Assembly: GCA_964564695.1 (NCBI GenBank)
Contig: CAZMCC010000090.1
Coordinates: 1 to 16,236, forward strand
Direction: 5' to 3'
From: CAZMCC01 sp964564695
GTDB taxonomy: Bacteria; Planctomycetota; Phycisphaerae; Phycisphaerales; UBA1924
DNA length: 16,236 nucleotides
Both the position numbers and the translations under genes were made by a program. Under the pieces are notes generated by a model that saw only the letters and a list, made by a program, of their open reading frames with translations, did no database searches and had not been told where the DNA came from. Positions 1-7,457 of the stretch are shown here, one piece after another. Every line of letters starts with the position of its first letter. The stretch's first letter is position 1.

Positions 1-1
1 G

Positions 2-955
2 GGACCCCGGACGCCGGACGCCCGAGGGCGTGGGCATGCGCGGGTCGTCCCGGCTCTTGACGTGCTTGTCCTCGACGAGGCGGAGCAGGTTGCGCTTGCT
101 CATCATCACGTAGCTGAGGGCGAGCTTGGCGAACTCGATCTGCTGGCTGTGGTGGATCGTCTTGCCCCACCCCCCCGGGCCCGAGCCGTCGGGCGTGCGG
201 CCCTGGTTGATGGCGTCGATGAACCAGTCGTAGAGGGGGCGGTGGTTCTCGAACTCGAGGGTGCAGATGGAGTGGGTGATGCCTTCGAGGGAATCTTCGA
301 TGCCGTGGGCCCAGTCGTACATGGGATAGATGCACCACTTCGTGCCCGTGTGCTGGTGGGCCTCGTGGAGGATGCGGTACATGACGGGGTCGCGGAGGTT
401 GAAGTTGGGGGAGGCGAGGTCGATCTTGGCGCGGAGCGTGTGCGTGCCGTCGGGGTGCTTGCCCTGCTTCATCTCCTCGAGAAGAAGGAGGCTCTCGACG
501 GGGTCGCGGTCGCGGAAGGGGCTGGTGCCGGGGACGCTGGGAGTTCCGCGGCGTTTGGAAACTTCGTCGGCGGAGAGGTCGCAGACGTACGCGAGGCCCT
601 TCTTCACGAGTTCCTGCGCGTAGGCGTACATCGTGTCGAAGTACTCGCTGGCGTAGAGAACCTTGGGGCCGAAGTCGGCCCCGAGCCAGCGGATGTCGCG
701 GATGATGGCGTCGACGTACTCCTGCTCTTCCTTGGCGGGGTTGGTGTCGTCGAAGCGGAGGTTGAAAGCGCCGCCGTACTTGCGGGCGAGGCCGGCGTTG
801 AGGCAGATGGATTTGGAGTGGCCGATGTGGAGGTAGCCGTTGGGCTCCGGGGGGAAGCGTGTGTGGACGCGCCCGCCCCAGCGGTTGGTGCGCAGATCCT
901 CGTCGATGATCTGCTCGATGAAGTTGGGGGGGCGAGTGAGGGGGTCGGGGGGCAT
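2..955 (-). CDS. glnS: glutaminyl-tRNA synthetase, N-terminal part (runs off left edge)
   Basis: Charges tRNA-Gln with glutamine in the cytoplasm. The reading frame from the ATG at 955 gives 318 residues before the window ends. The class I signature PPEPNGYLHIGHSK is at residues 35-48, the FDDTNP segment of the catalytic fold follows, and the second ATP-binding motif is VMMSKRN near 283-289. The catalytic Rossmann domain and connecting domain are therefore present. The C-terminal anticodon-binding beta-barrels lie beyond the edge. No Shine-Dalgarno sequence precedes the ATG; instead TACCAT ends 7 nt before it. A glycine/proline-rich stretch (DGSGPGGWGK), encoded partly by a run of seven G at 170-176, sits where the family is variable. 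Identity is secure; the start is well supported because the conserved N-terminal helix begins about ten residues in. Confidence 0.96.
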   Translation of the reverse strand, partial: MPPDPLTRPPNFIEQIIDEDLRTNRWGGRVHTRFPPEPNGYLHIGHSKSICLNAGLARKYGGAFNLRFDDTNPAKEEQEYVDAIIRDIRWLGADFGPKVLYASEYFDTMYAYAQELVKKGLAYVCDLSADEVSKRRGTPSVPGTSPFRDRDPVESLLLLEEMKQGKHPDGTHTLRAKIDLASPNFNLRDPVMYRILHEAHQHTGTKWCIYPMYDWAHGIEDSLEGITHSICTLEFENHRPLYDWFIDAINQGRTPDGSGPGGWGKTIHHSQQIEFAKLALSYVMMSKRNLLRLVEDKHVKSRDDPRMPTPSGVRRPGS

Positions 956-962
956 GGGGCGG

Positions 963-968
963 ATGGTA
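963..968 (-). promoter_or_regulatory. TACCAT -10-like box of glnS (possible leaderless start)
   Basis: On the minus strand TACCAT fits TANNNT and matches four of six bases of TATAAT. It ends 7 nt upstream of the glnS ATG. At that distance transcription would begin at or next to the start codon, which fits the missing Shine-Dalgarno sequence. I see no clear -35 box. Confidence 0.45.
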
Positions 969-985
969 TGGAGGAGGTTCCGCCC

Positions 986-1086
986 GGACGCCGGACCTGA
1001 GTCTTCGAAGGTCCGGGTGCGGTTGTCGCGGGCGGCGTGTAACGACCCTCGACCCGGACCTTCGCAGAGCCTCAGGTCCGGCGTCC
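986..1086. repeat. nested inverted repeat, REP/BIME-like, between methyltransferase and glnS
   Basis: The outer arms GGACGCCGGACCTGAG (986-1001) and its exact reverse complement (1071-1086) pair over 16 bp. A second paired block of 13 bp, CGAAGGTCCGGGT, is at 1006-1018 and 1052-1064. Each half can also fold alone: CCGGACCT with AGGTCCGG at 991-998/1009-1016 and again at 1054-1061/1074-1081. Two small hairpins in inverted order, able to merge into one long stem, is the layout of bacterial interspersed mosaic elements. It begins right after the methyltransferase stop codon, so it can end or protect that mRNA. No T-tract follows. Confidence 0.75.
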
Positions 1087-1920
1087 CTACCCCCGCCCGA
1101 CTACGCACACGATCCAGTCCGGCGGGAGTTCCGCAGGATCGGAGACCGGCGTGGGCGTCACCCCTGGCGGCAGATCAACCTTCGCGTGCACCTCGGTGGA
1201 GCCAAACCCCGCCTCGCTCATCGCCTCACGCAGCTCGGCAATCGACCACAGACGCCAGCGATAGATGAATGCTGAGGGCAGCTCGGCCGTCAATTCGCCC
1301 TGCTCGATCACGCGGAAGTGGATCGCGTTCTCGACCATGCTCGTGGTGGGGTCGGCGGCGACGTGCTGCCAGGTGTAGTGGACGACCTCGCCGCGTTTGC
1401 CGACGTGGGTGCGCTGGAGGGCGCCGAGCTTGAAGGCACCGGCGCCGCCGTAGGTGTCGACGACGAGGACTCCCCCACTACCGGCGCCCCAGCCGGCGTT
1501 GGAGGCGTGGAGGCGGGCGAGGCTGGCGCGGAAGTAGTGGACGAGGTCGGCGCGGGCGTGGATCTCGCCGATGGAGAAGTTGCCGACGAAGGTGATGTCG
1601 GCGGGGTCGGAGTCGGGCGCGTGGATGGCGTCGGTGCGGCGCAGGTCGATGGCATCGAGCACGGCGTCGCGTTGCGCTCGCTCGCGGGCGGCGGCGAGGG
1701 TGGGCTCGTCGAGGTCGATCGCGATGGCGCGGGCGCGTTCGTTGTGCTCGCGGGCGCGCTCGATCCAGCGGCGGGAGAAGGCGGCGGTGCCGCAGAAGTC
1801 TTCGCGGAGGACGGCGGGGTTCGCCCCCCCTGCCCCCCCCACTGCGTGCACCGCGTGGAGAAAGTCCACGACGCGTCGTGGGGACTGGACGCAGAGCTCG
1901 TAGAGGTCGAAGCGGTCCAC
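1087..1920 (-). CDS. class I SAM-dependent methyltransferase
   Basis: A soluble protein of 277 residues with a Rossmann-type methyltransferase domain. The SAM-binding motif I region is LREDFCGTAAFSRRW at residues 38-52. The acidic end of strand 2 (AIAIDLDEPTLAAA) follows, then DITFVGNFSIGEI in the motif IV region. The LREDFCGT form belongs to a recognisable subgroup of uncharacterised bacterial methyltransferases, so the substrate is unknown. The start is a GTG (1918-1920), 6 nt after the stop of the zinc ribbon gene, implying translational coupling. Two back-to-back G-runs (C8 at 1833-1840 and C7 at 1824-1830 on the plus strand) encode VGGAGGAN just before motif I. A second Gly-rich loop (GWGAGSGG) precedes the VLVVDTYGG strand. 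Confidence 0.85.
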   Translation of the reverse strand: MDRFDLYELCVQSPRRVVDFLHAVHAVGGAGGANPAVLREDFCGTAAFSRRWIERAREHNERARAIAIDLDEPTLAAARERAQRDAVLDAIDLRRTDAIHAPDSDPADITFVGNFSIGEIHARADLVHYFRASLARLHASNAGWGAGSGGVLVVDTYGGAGAFKLGALQRTHVGKRGEVVHYTWQHVAADPTTSMVENAIHFRVIEQGELTAELPSAFIYRWRLWSIAELREAMSEAGFGSTEVHAKVDLPPGVTPTPVSDPAELPPDWIVCVVGRG

Positions 1921-1926
1921 CAGGGG

Positions 1927-2154
1927 TCAGCCCTTGGGCTCTTCGGGTGTTTCGGGCGCGACGAGTTCGAGGCCGCCGCATTTGGGGCAGCGGTACGCGA
2001 CGATGGAGGTCATTGGCTTGTGCTTGATACCGCCGATCCAGTTTGGCTGGGGGATTCCGCGGACCCAGCCGGCGGGGACGATGCCGTGGGAGTGATCGGG
2101 GATGTAGCCGCGTTCGGTCGCGATATCGCAGCGCAGGCAGGGTCGGTCGTCCAT
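1927..2154 (-). CDS. small zinc ribbon protein (75 aa)
   Basis: A short cytoplasmic protein with two CxxC knuckles, C6-C9 (PCLRC) and C56-C59 (CPKCGG), which should bind one zinc ion. The layout, a knuckle, a Gly/Trp-rich middle (GWVRGIPQPNWIGG) and a terminal AYRCPKCG, recalls the DUF6487-type zinc ribbons. That match is from memory and not checked. There is no catalytic motif or signal peptide. Its stop lies 6 nt before the methyltransferase GTG, so the two are probably co-transcribed. The function is unknown; it could be a nucleic-acid or protein adaptor. Upstream, GAAAGGG lies rather far (about 11 nt) from the ATG, so initiation may be weak. Confidence 0.7.
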   Translation of the reverse strand: MDDRPCLRCDIATERGYIPDHSHGIVPAGWVRGIPQPNWIGGIKHKPMTSIVAYRCPKCGGLELVAPETPEEPKG

Positions 2155-2174
2155 GGCTCACTGGCCCTTTCGGA

Positions 2175-2204
2175 CATGCTCAAGCCCCGAGCGGCTTGAG
2201 CATG
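2175..2204. terminator. perfect 12-bp hairpin after gltX
   Basis: The arms CATGCTCAAGCC (2175-2186) and GGCTTGAGCATG (2193-2204) pair perfectly around a 6-nt loop. The hairpin starts about 15 nt after the gltX stop on the minus strand and lies before the zinc ribbon gene. There is no run of T after the stem in either direction, so a classical intrinsic terminator is not shown. It may act with a factor or as a 3'-end stabiliser. Confidence 0.65.
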
Positions 2205-2218
2205 CCACCCACCCCAAC

Positions 2219-3958
2219 TTACGTCGTGTGCACCTTCAGGCACCGCTCGATCCGCGTCATCGCCGAGGTCTTGCCGAGGACCGCGAGCGTCTCGCCGATG
2301 CCGGGGCTCACGCCGCTGCCGGTGACGGCGACGCGGATCGCCTGCGAGACCGGGCCCATGCCGGCGCCTGACTGCTGCGCGATCTGGTCGATCACGGCGT
2401 GGATGAGGTCGGGCTTGAACTCGGCTTCGGTGAAGGTCGCGAGGCGGCCCTGGACGGTGGCGAGGAGGGTGAGGCCGCGGCGGTCGCTGCCGACCCCCCC
2501 CACCAGGTTCTTCTCGACGGCGGCCGGGTCGAAGGGGACGGCGTCGTCGGCGAGCATCACGAACGCGGCGGGCTTGCTCGCGTCCCCGAGGGTCTTGGCG
2601 CGGGGCTTCACGGCCCGGACGAGCATGAGCAGGCGGTCCCCCCCCCCGTTCCCGAGGGTCGCGAGTCGCTTGCCGAGCTCGGGGTTGGTGTCGGCGCAGA
2701 ACGCGACCCAGCGGCGGGCGAATTCCTCGTCGGAGAGGGCCGCGAGGTAGTCGGCGTTGAAGCTCAGGAGTTTCACGCGGTCGAACTTCGCGTTCGTGCG
2801 CCCGATGCGGTCGATCGAGAAGTTCTTCGCGAGGAACGCGGCGTCGAACTTCTCCAAGTCCTTGCCGTCGTCCAACTTCATGCCGGGGTTCCAGCCGAGG
2901 AGGCCGAGGAAGTTGACGATGGCCTCGGGGAGGTAGCCGGCCTCGCGGAAGTCGTTGACCTGGATTTCGGGGAGGGTGATCTTGAGCTTCCTGGCGACGG
3001 CGGCCGCGACGTCCATCGAGTCGTTCTCGCCCGCGAGGAAGTCGGCGAGGAGCTTGGCGTCGACGCCGATGTCGGCGGCTGTGGGCGCGGCGGGACCGAG
3101 CTTCTTCAGCGCGGCCCGCGCGACCTTGGCCTTGTCGCGCTTGCCCATCTTCGTCGCGTCCATGTTGAAGATGAGCGGCATGTGGGCGTACGTCGGGGTG
3201 CGGAAGCCCAGGGCCCGCTGGAGCGCGACGTGGCGCGGCGTGTTGTTCAGGTGCTCCTGGGCGCGGAGCACGTGCGTGATGCCCATGGTCTCGTCGTCGA
3301 CGACGACCGCGAAGTGGTACGTGGGGAAGCCGTCGGCCTTGCGGAGCACGAAGTCGTCGAGCTCGCCCGCGGCGTACTTCACGTCACCGAGCACCTGGTC
3401 GTGCACGATGATCTCGCCGGGCGGAGCCACAAGGCGCACCACGTGCGGGTGGGCCTTCATCTTCGCGATGCGCTCGGCCTTGGGGAGGCTCATCGCCTTG
3501 GTGCGGTCGTAGCGGAAGGTCTCCTTCTTCGCGATCGCCGCCTTGCGCATCGCGTCGAGCTCCTCGGTCGTGTCGAAGGCGGGGTACGCCTTCTCCTGGT
3601 CGATGAGCTGCTCGATGTATTTGTTGTAGAGCGGGACGCGCCGGGCCTGGAAGAACGGGCCGACGCCGAAGCGGTCGCCGCCGATGGCCTCACCCCCCCC
3701 ACCCTCGCCTTGTTTGAGCTCCGGCCCCTGATCCCAGCGGATGCCGAGCCAGGCGAGGTCTTCCATGATGCCGCGGGCGGATTCGTCGGATGAGCGGGCC
3801 TGGTCGGTGTCCTCGATGCGGAGGAGGAAGGACCCGCCGGTGCGTTGGGCGTAGGCCCAGCAGAAGAGGGCCGAGCGGGCGCCGCCGATGTGGAGGTGGC
3901 CGGTGGGCGAAGGGGCGAAGCGGGTGACAACTGGAGGTTGGGCGGGGAGCTGTGACAT
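2219..3958 (-). CDS. gltX: glutamyl-tRNA synthetase
   Basis: Charges tRNA-Glu with glutamate in the cytoplasm. The protein has 579 residues, longer than the usual 470-500. The class I motif is RFAPSPTGHLHIGGARSALF at residues 13-32 and the KMSKS counterpart is KMGKR at 270-274. Two insertions explain the length: a glycine-rich one near residues 80-105 (GEGGGGEAIGG, before the LYNKYIEQLI helix), and about 60 residues between KMGKR and VNDFREAGYLPEAIVNFLGLLGW. The latter recalls planctomycete enzymes, from memory. The C-terminal half is the helical anticodon-binding region. Three poly-G tracts lie in the gene: G8 near residue 88, G10 near 439 and G8 near 487. The ATG at 3958 is chosen because the conserved core begins at residue 10. 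A frame open further upstream would run into the divergent gene. No Shine-Dalgarno sequence. Confidence 0.96.
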   Translation of the reverse strand: MSQLPAQPPVVTRFAPSPTGHLHIGGARSALFCWAYAQRTGGSFLLRIEDTDQARSSDESARGIMEDLAWLGIRWDQGPELKQGEGGGGEAIGGDRFGVGPFFQARRVPLYNKYIEQLIDQEKAYPAFDTTEELDAMRKAAIAKKETFRYDRTKAMSLPKAERIAKMKAHPHVVRLVAPPGEIIVHDQVLGDVKYAAGELDDFVLRKADGFPTYHFAVVVDDETMGITHVLRAQEHLNNTPRHVALQRALGFRTPTYAHMPLIFNMDATKMGKRDKAKVARAALKKLGPAAPTAADIGVDAKLLADFLAGENDSMDVAAAVARKLKITLPEIQVNDFREAGYLPEAIVNFLGLLGWNPGMKLDDGKDLEKFDAAFLAKNFSIDRIGRTNAKFDRVKLLSFNADYLAALSDEEFARRWVAFCADTNPELGKRLATLGNGGGDRLLMLVRAVKPRAKTLGDASKPAAFVMLADDAVPFDPAAVEKNLVGGVGSDRRGLTLLATVQGRLATFTEAEFKPDLIHAVIDQIAQQSGAGMGPVSQAIRVAVTGSGVSPGIGETLAVLGKTSAMTRIERCLKVHTT

Positions 3959-3968
3959 GACGGAAGGG

Positions 3969-3974
3969 AGCGTA
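3969..3974 (-). promoter_or_regulatory. TACGCT -10-like box of gltX
   Basis: TACGCT on the minus strand fits TANNNT and ends 10 nt before the gltX ATG, which has no Shine-Dalgarno sequence. It matches only three bases of TATAAT, so taken alone it is weak. Its value is the shared placement with glnS, atpG and the patatin gene. It lies in the 99-bp region between divergent gltX and the DUF418 gene. Confidence 0.35.
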
Positions 3975-4042
3975 GACGGCGCGGGCGGTGTGGAGCGTTG
4001 CAAGATGCTCTCCCGCGTGCGAAACTGGGCCCGTCGATTCGC

Positions 4043-4048
4043 GAAGGA
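4043..4048 (+). promoter_or_regulatory. Shine-Dalgarno site of the DUF418 gene
   Basis: GAAGGA lies 9 nt before the ATG at 4058. It decides the start in favour of MTTLPADV over an in-frame TTG at 3998, which would add 20 unconserved residues. Confidence 0.6.
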
Positions 4049-4057
4049 TCCCACACG

Positions 4058-5407
4058 ATGACCACGCTCCCGGCCGACGTTGCGCCTCTCGCCCTCGAAC
4101 GCCCTGAGCTCGCCCCGGTTGCTCCGGGCGATCGCTACGGCTCGATCGACACGCTCAGAGGCGTGGCGGTGCTGGGCATTCTCGCGATGAACATCATGGC
4201 GTTTGCGCAGCCGATGGCGGGGTATTTCAGCCCGATCGCGCCGGGGCTCGTGGAGCATCAGGGGGAGTACCGGGGCGCGAACGCCGTGGCGTGGTGGGTG
4301 CAGTATCTCGTGTTCGACATGAAGATGATCACGATCTTCTCGATGCTGTTCGGGGCGGGGCTGGTGCTCATGCACGGGCGGGCGAGCGTGCGGGCGAGGG
4401 AGGGGTTCGCGGGGGTGTATTACCGGCGGCTCGGGGTGCTCATCGTCTTCGGGCTCGTGCATGCGTACCTCATCTGGTTCGGCGATGTGCTGTTCGTGTA
4501 CGCGCTGTGCGGGCTGGTGCTGTATCCGATGCGACGGCTGCGGCCGGCGACGCTCATCGGCGTCGGCATTCTGCTCGTGGTCGTCGGGCTCGTGATCACG
4601 TCGCTCATGGGCATGTTCCTGCAGTACATGCACACCGAGGCGCTCGCGGCCCAGGCCGTCCTCGACGCGGGCGGCGAACTTTCGGGCCAGCAGCGCGGGT
4701 GGATCGACGGGTGGACCAACATGAATTCCGGCTTCAATCCCACGCCGGAGCAGGCGAAGGCCCAGATCGACGAGATGCGGGCCACGGGCTTTGACGCCGT
4801 CGTGGCGAACGCGCGGCACACGCTGCCGATGCACCTGTTCATGATCCCGCTGTTCTTCTTCTGGCGCGTCGCGGGCGTGATGCTCATGGGCATGGGGCTG
4901 ATGAAGCTCGGGGTGTTCAGCGCCGAGCGATCGACGGCGTTCTACCGCAAGCTCGTGCTCGTGGGCTACGGCGTGGGGATCCCGCTGCTGCTCGTCGGGG
5001 CGCAGCAGCTGTTCAAGACCGGCTTCGGCGCGGTGGAGTTCCACCTGTACACCGGGCACTTCAACGCGATCGCGAGCCTCTTTGTCGCGCTGGGGCACGT
5101 GGGGCTCGTCATGCTGATCTGGAAGGCCGGGGCGCTCGGGGCGGTCACGCGGAGGCTCGCGGCGGTCGGGCGGATGGCGCTGTCGAACTACCTCGCGCAG
5201 TCGCTCATCTGCACGGCGGTTTTCTATGGGTGGGGCCTGGGCTTCTACGGCCGCCTCGAGAGGGACGAGCTCATGCTCGTCGTGCTCGGGGTGTGGGCGC
5301 TCGAACTGCTGTGGAGCCCGTGGTGGCTCGGACGGTTCCGCTTCGGCCCGGCCGAGTGGCTGTGGCGGTCGTTGACGTACGGGAAGATGCAGGCGATGCG
5401 AGGATGA
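4058..5407 (+). CDS. DUF418 family membrane protein (YeiB-like)
   Basis: A polytopic inner-membrane protein of 449 residues. The N-terminal signature YGSIDTLRGVAVLGILAMNI (residues 27-46) opens the first membrane helix, as usual in this family. Further hydrophobic segments follow (MITIFSMLFGAGLVL, LGVLIVFGLVHAYLIWF, IGVGILLVVVGLVITSLMG, and more). The C-terminal DUF418 domain is recognised by GRMALSNYLAQSLICTAVFY and the closing GPAEWLWRSLTYGK. A soluble loop of about 60-70 residues separates the two halves. The family is often considered a transporter, but the substrate is unknown. It stands alone, divergent from gltX by 99 bp and convergent with the anti-sigma gene. Confidence 0.92.
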   Translation: MTTLPADVAPLALERPELAPVAPGDRYGSIDTLRGVAVLGILAMNIMAFAQPMAGYFSPIAPGLVEHQGEYRGANAVAWWVQYLVFDMKMITIFSMLFGAGLVLMHGRASVRAREGFAGVYYRRLGVLIVFGLVHAYLIWFGDVLFVYALCGLVLYPMRRLRPATLIGVGILLVVVGLVITSLMGMFLQYMHTEALAAQAVLDAGGELSGQQRGWIDGWTNMNSGFNPTPEQAKAQIDEMRATGFDAVVANARHTLPMHLFMIPLFFFWRVAGVMLMGMGLMKLGVFSAERSTAFYRKLVLVGYGVGIPLLLVGAQQLFKTGFGAVEFHLYTGHFNAIASLFVALGHVGLVMLIWKAGALGAVTRRLAAVGRMALSNYLAQSLICTAVFYGWGLGFYGRLERDELMLVVLGVWALELLWSPWWLGRFRFGPAEWLWRSLTYGKMQAMRG

Positions 5408-5411
5408 GGCA

Positions 5412-5505
5412 ACGCGGAACAGCGGAAAACGGAACAGCGGAACACTGAGGCAGGCGCCGGCTCTGCTTCAATGTTCCGCTGTTCCGCGTGATCGCTGTTC
5501 CGCGT
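5412..5505. repeat. inverted repeat of GCGGAACAG words between convergent genes (bidirectional terminator candidate)
   Basis: The left arm (5412-5446) contains ACGCGGAACAGCG then CGGAACAGCGGAACA. The right arm (5471-5505) is the reverse complement of the same two blocks in the same order, apart from a short mismatched stretch between them. The centre (5447-5470) contains the GC-rich GGCGCCGG. The word GCGGAACAG or a close variant thus occurs twice in each arm. The element fills the space between the DUF418 stop (5407) and the stop codon of the anti-sigma gene, where a two-way terminator is expected. No T-tract is present. Confidence 0.75.
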
Positions 5506-7457
5506 TACTTCGTCTTCGTCCCCACCGCCGGCTTGAACTCCGCGATCAGCTTTTCGCCGATGGCGAAGCCCGTGAGCTCGGCGCCGGCGCTGACCTGGAA
5601 CACCAGGTGCAGCTTCTCGTCGGGCTTGCTGGCGCTCACCGAGGGGAGTTCGTTGATCGACTTGATCGGCTTGCCCGGGAAATACCGAATCCGCACGACC
5701 CCCCCCACCTCCCCAGTCGAGTGCACGAACCCCAGGGCCGGGTAGCGCTGGCCGATCTTGTCGATGAGCACCGGGGGCTGGGTGCGGTCCATGGCGGCGG
5801 CGGCGTCGCTGAGCAGGCCGTGCGTCGGGTTGTCGGGGCCGATCGCCATCGTCGCGATCACGGTGTCGTCGGAGGTGATGAACTTGTTGACCTGCAGCTC
5901 ACGGGGAAGACGGGGGTTCTCACGCACGCGGGCGGCGTGGAACTTCGCGTCGCCCTCGACCACGCCGGCGCCTTCGACGCTCAGCCCCATCAGGTCGTCC
6001 TTGTTGAGGACCACGAGCGGGATGCGGCCGCCGATGAGCACGGCGCCCGGCTTGTCCGGTGTCTTCGCCGGATCGACCGTCACCGTGCTGGAGCGGTCGA
6101 GCGACGGCTTCTTTTCACCGCCCGGCTGCGTCGCCATCGCCACGCCGCCGCTCGCCTCAAGCAGCTGGTTGTACTGCGCCTGGTCGCCGACGATCTCGAC
6201 GTGCCCGTCGCCGTAGGCCACGACCACCTCGGTCCACGGGTCGGTGGGGCGTTCGGTCACGACGACGCGCTGGGGATCGGGGCCCTCGCCCGAAGGCGGA
6301 AAGTAGATCCAGCCGAAGTTCTCGACCTCGGCCTGCCCGACGCGCGGGTTGCGGATGCGCTCGGCGGTGAGGTGCCCCGCGTCGACGAGCGTCTGCAGCG
6401 AGGCGGGCCACTCGCCGGTCTCGGCGTGGCGCGTGACGACGCCGAGCATGATGTCACGGGCCGCGACCTGTGTGTGCACGCGCGTCAGCAGCGGGTCGGC
6501 GGTGAGCGCCACCTCGACATACCCCGGCGGCGGGGTGAATTCGATGCCGCTGATGTCGACATCGGCGTTGAACTGGAAGCCCCTGAGCACGAGACGCCCC
6601 ATCGCCAGGCCGCGCTGCTCGACCTCGCCCATGCGGCCGGGCATTTCGACCTTCATGGGGAGCGAGGTGTGCGGGTTGATCCAGACCTTGTATTCGTCGG
6701 CGTCGAGCGGGCCGTTGACGCCGCGGACGATGAAGACGCGGGCGGGGATTCCGTCGATGACCTCGATGCCCAGGTCCTCGCTGGGGTGCTCGCTGAGGCG
6801 CACGAGCTTGTCGTAGAGATCGACGGGGTCGGACTCGCGCGCGGGGGCCTCGATGAACTTCAGCTCGGTGGGGAGCCGAACCTGCGTGCGCCCGGTGCCG
6901 GTGTCCGAGATGACCACGCGACCGTCGGGCATCTCCAGGCGGATCACGGCCTGGACGACCAGCAAGCGCCCGGAGAGCACGTCGCCCACCTCGGGAACGA
7001 GCTCGATCGTGCACGACACGGCCCGCGACACCTCGAGAGCCTGGGTCATCGCGGTGAGCGTCATCGCGGCCTCGGCGCTGCCGGCCTTGCGGTCGAACAC
7101 GCCCAGGGGGAACAGGAGGGCCGCGCCGATGCCCGCGGCTCCGGCGAGCGGCGCGATCCAGCGCAGCACGCGGTGACGACGGCTTACGCGCCGGCCCCCC
7201 CCACCCCGCTCACCGGTGTGCACGAGCGCGGGGGCGTCGACCTCGATCGTTGTTGTGTCAGTCGGTACGTGCAGGGCCACGGCCCCGAACGCGGCGCCGG
7301 CCGCCGCGAGACGCTCGGCGATGTCGCCGAAGTCGGCGGCGGCGCCACGGCACGCTTCGCACGACGCGAGGTGCGCGTCGAGCTCGATGGCCGTGCTTGC
7401 GTCGAGCCGGCCCTCGGCCCGGTCCACCAGCATGTGTTCGAAGTGCTCGCAGTTCAT
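5505..7457 (-). CDS. membrane anti-sigma factor with large exported domain
   Basis: Likely sequesters the sigma factor encoded just upstream. Of 650 residues, the first 40 form an anti-sigma zinc finger with H29-x3-C33-x2-C36 (HLASCEAC) and C3. A Gly-rich linker (ERGGGGRR, residues 83-90) leads to one membrane helix at about 97-119. About 530 residues follow outside the membrane. The first exported part (residues ~130-330; ELKFIEAP, VIDGIPARVFIVRG, VWINPHTSLPMKVEMPG) looks like the LolA-like fold of some outer-membrane-linked anti-sigma proteins. A later AYGDGHVE near 415 resembles the DGHV segment of planctomycete pilin-like proteins. The ATG at 7455-7457 overlaps the sigma stop as ATGA and has AGGAG 8 nt upstream. 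G8 runs lie at 7195-7202 and 5699-5706. Sigma regulation is inferred from context and the zinc motif. Confidence 0.8.
   Translation of the reverse strand: MNCEHFEHMLVDRAEGRLDASTAIELDAHLASCEACRGAAADFGDIAERLAAAGAAFGAVALHVPTDTTTIEVDAPALVHTGERGGGGRRVSRRHRVLRWIAPLAGAAGIGAALLFPLGVFDRKAGSAEAAMTLTAMTQALEVSRAVSCTIELVPEVGDVLSGRLLVVQAVIRLEMPDGRVVISDTGTGRTQVRLPTELKFIEAPARESDPVDLYDKLVRLSEHPSEDLGIEVIDGIPARVFIVRGVNGPLDADEYKVWINPHTSLPMKVEMPGRMGEVEQRGLAMGRLVLRGFQFNADVDISGIEFTPPPGYVEVALTADPLLTRVHTQVAARDIMLGVVTRHAETGEWPASLQTLVDAGHLTAERIRNPRVGQAEVENFGWIYFPPSGEGPDPQRVVVTERPTDPWTEVVVAYGDGHVEIVGDQAQYNQLLEASGGVAMATQPGGEKKPSLDRSSTVTVDPAKTPDKPGAVLIGGRIPLVVLNKDDLMGLSVEGAGVVEGDAKFHAARVRENPRLPRELQVNKFITSDDTVIATMAIGPDNPTHGLLSDAAAAMDRTQPPVLIDKIGQRYPALGFVHSTGEVGGVVRIRYFPGKPIKSINELPSVSASKPDEKLHLVFQVSAGAELTGFAIGEKLIAEFKPAVGTKTK

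Noticed and set aside
2175..2204. Classical intrinsic terminator after gltX
   Set aside because: The stem is perfect but no T-run follows on either strand, so the usual mechanism is not supported. It is kept only as a hairpin at a gene end.
2399..3793. Long plus-strand open frame opposite gltX
   Set aside because: Its product is a low-complexity Glu/Val/Gly/Asp mix with no domain and mirrors gltX codons. gltX has unmistakable family motifs on the other strand.
3998..4026. Sigma-70 promoter for the DUF418 gene (TTGCAA, 17-nt spacer, GAAACT)
   Set aside because: The -35 is fair but the -10 matches only three bases. Too weak to list as a feature.
3959..5098. N-terminal extension of gltX through the DUF418 region
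   Set aside because: The frame is open, but the added residues are antisense to the DUF418 gene and the conserved synthetase core begins 10 residues after the ATG at 3958.
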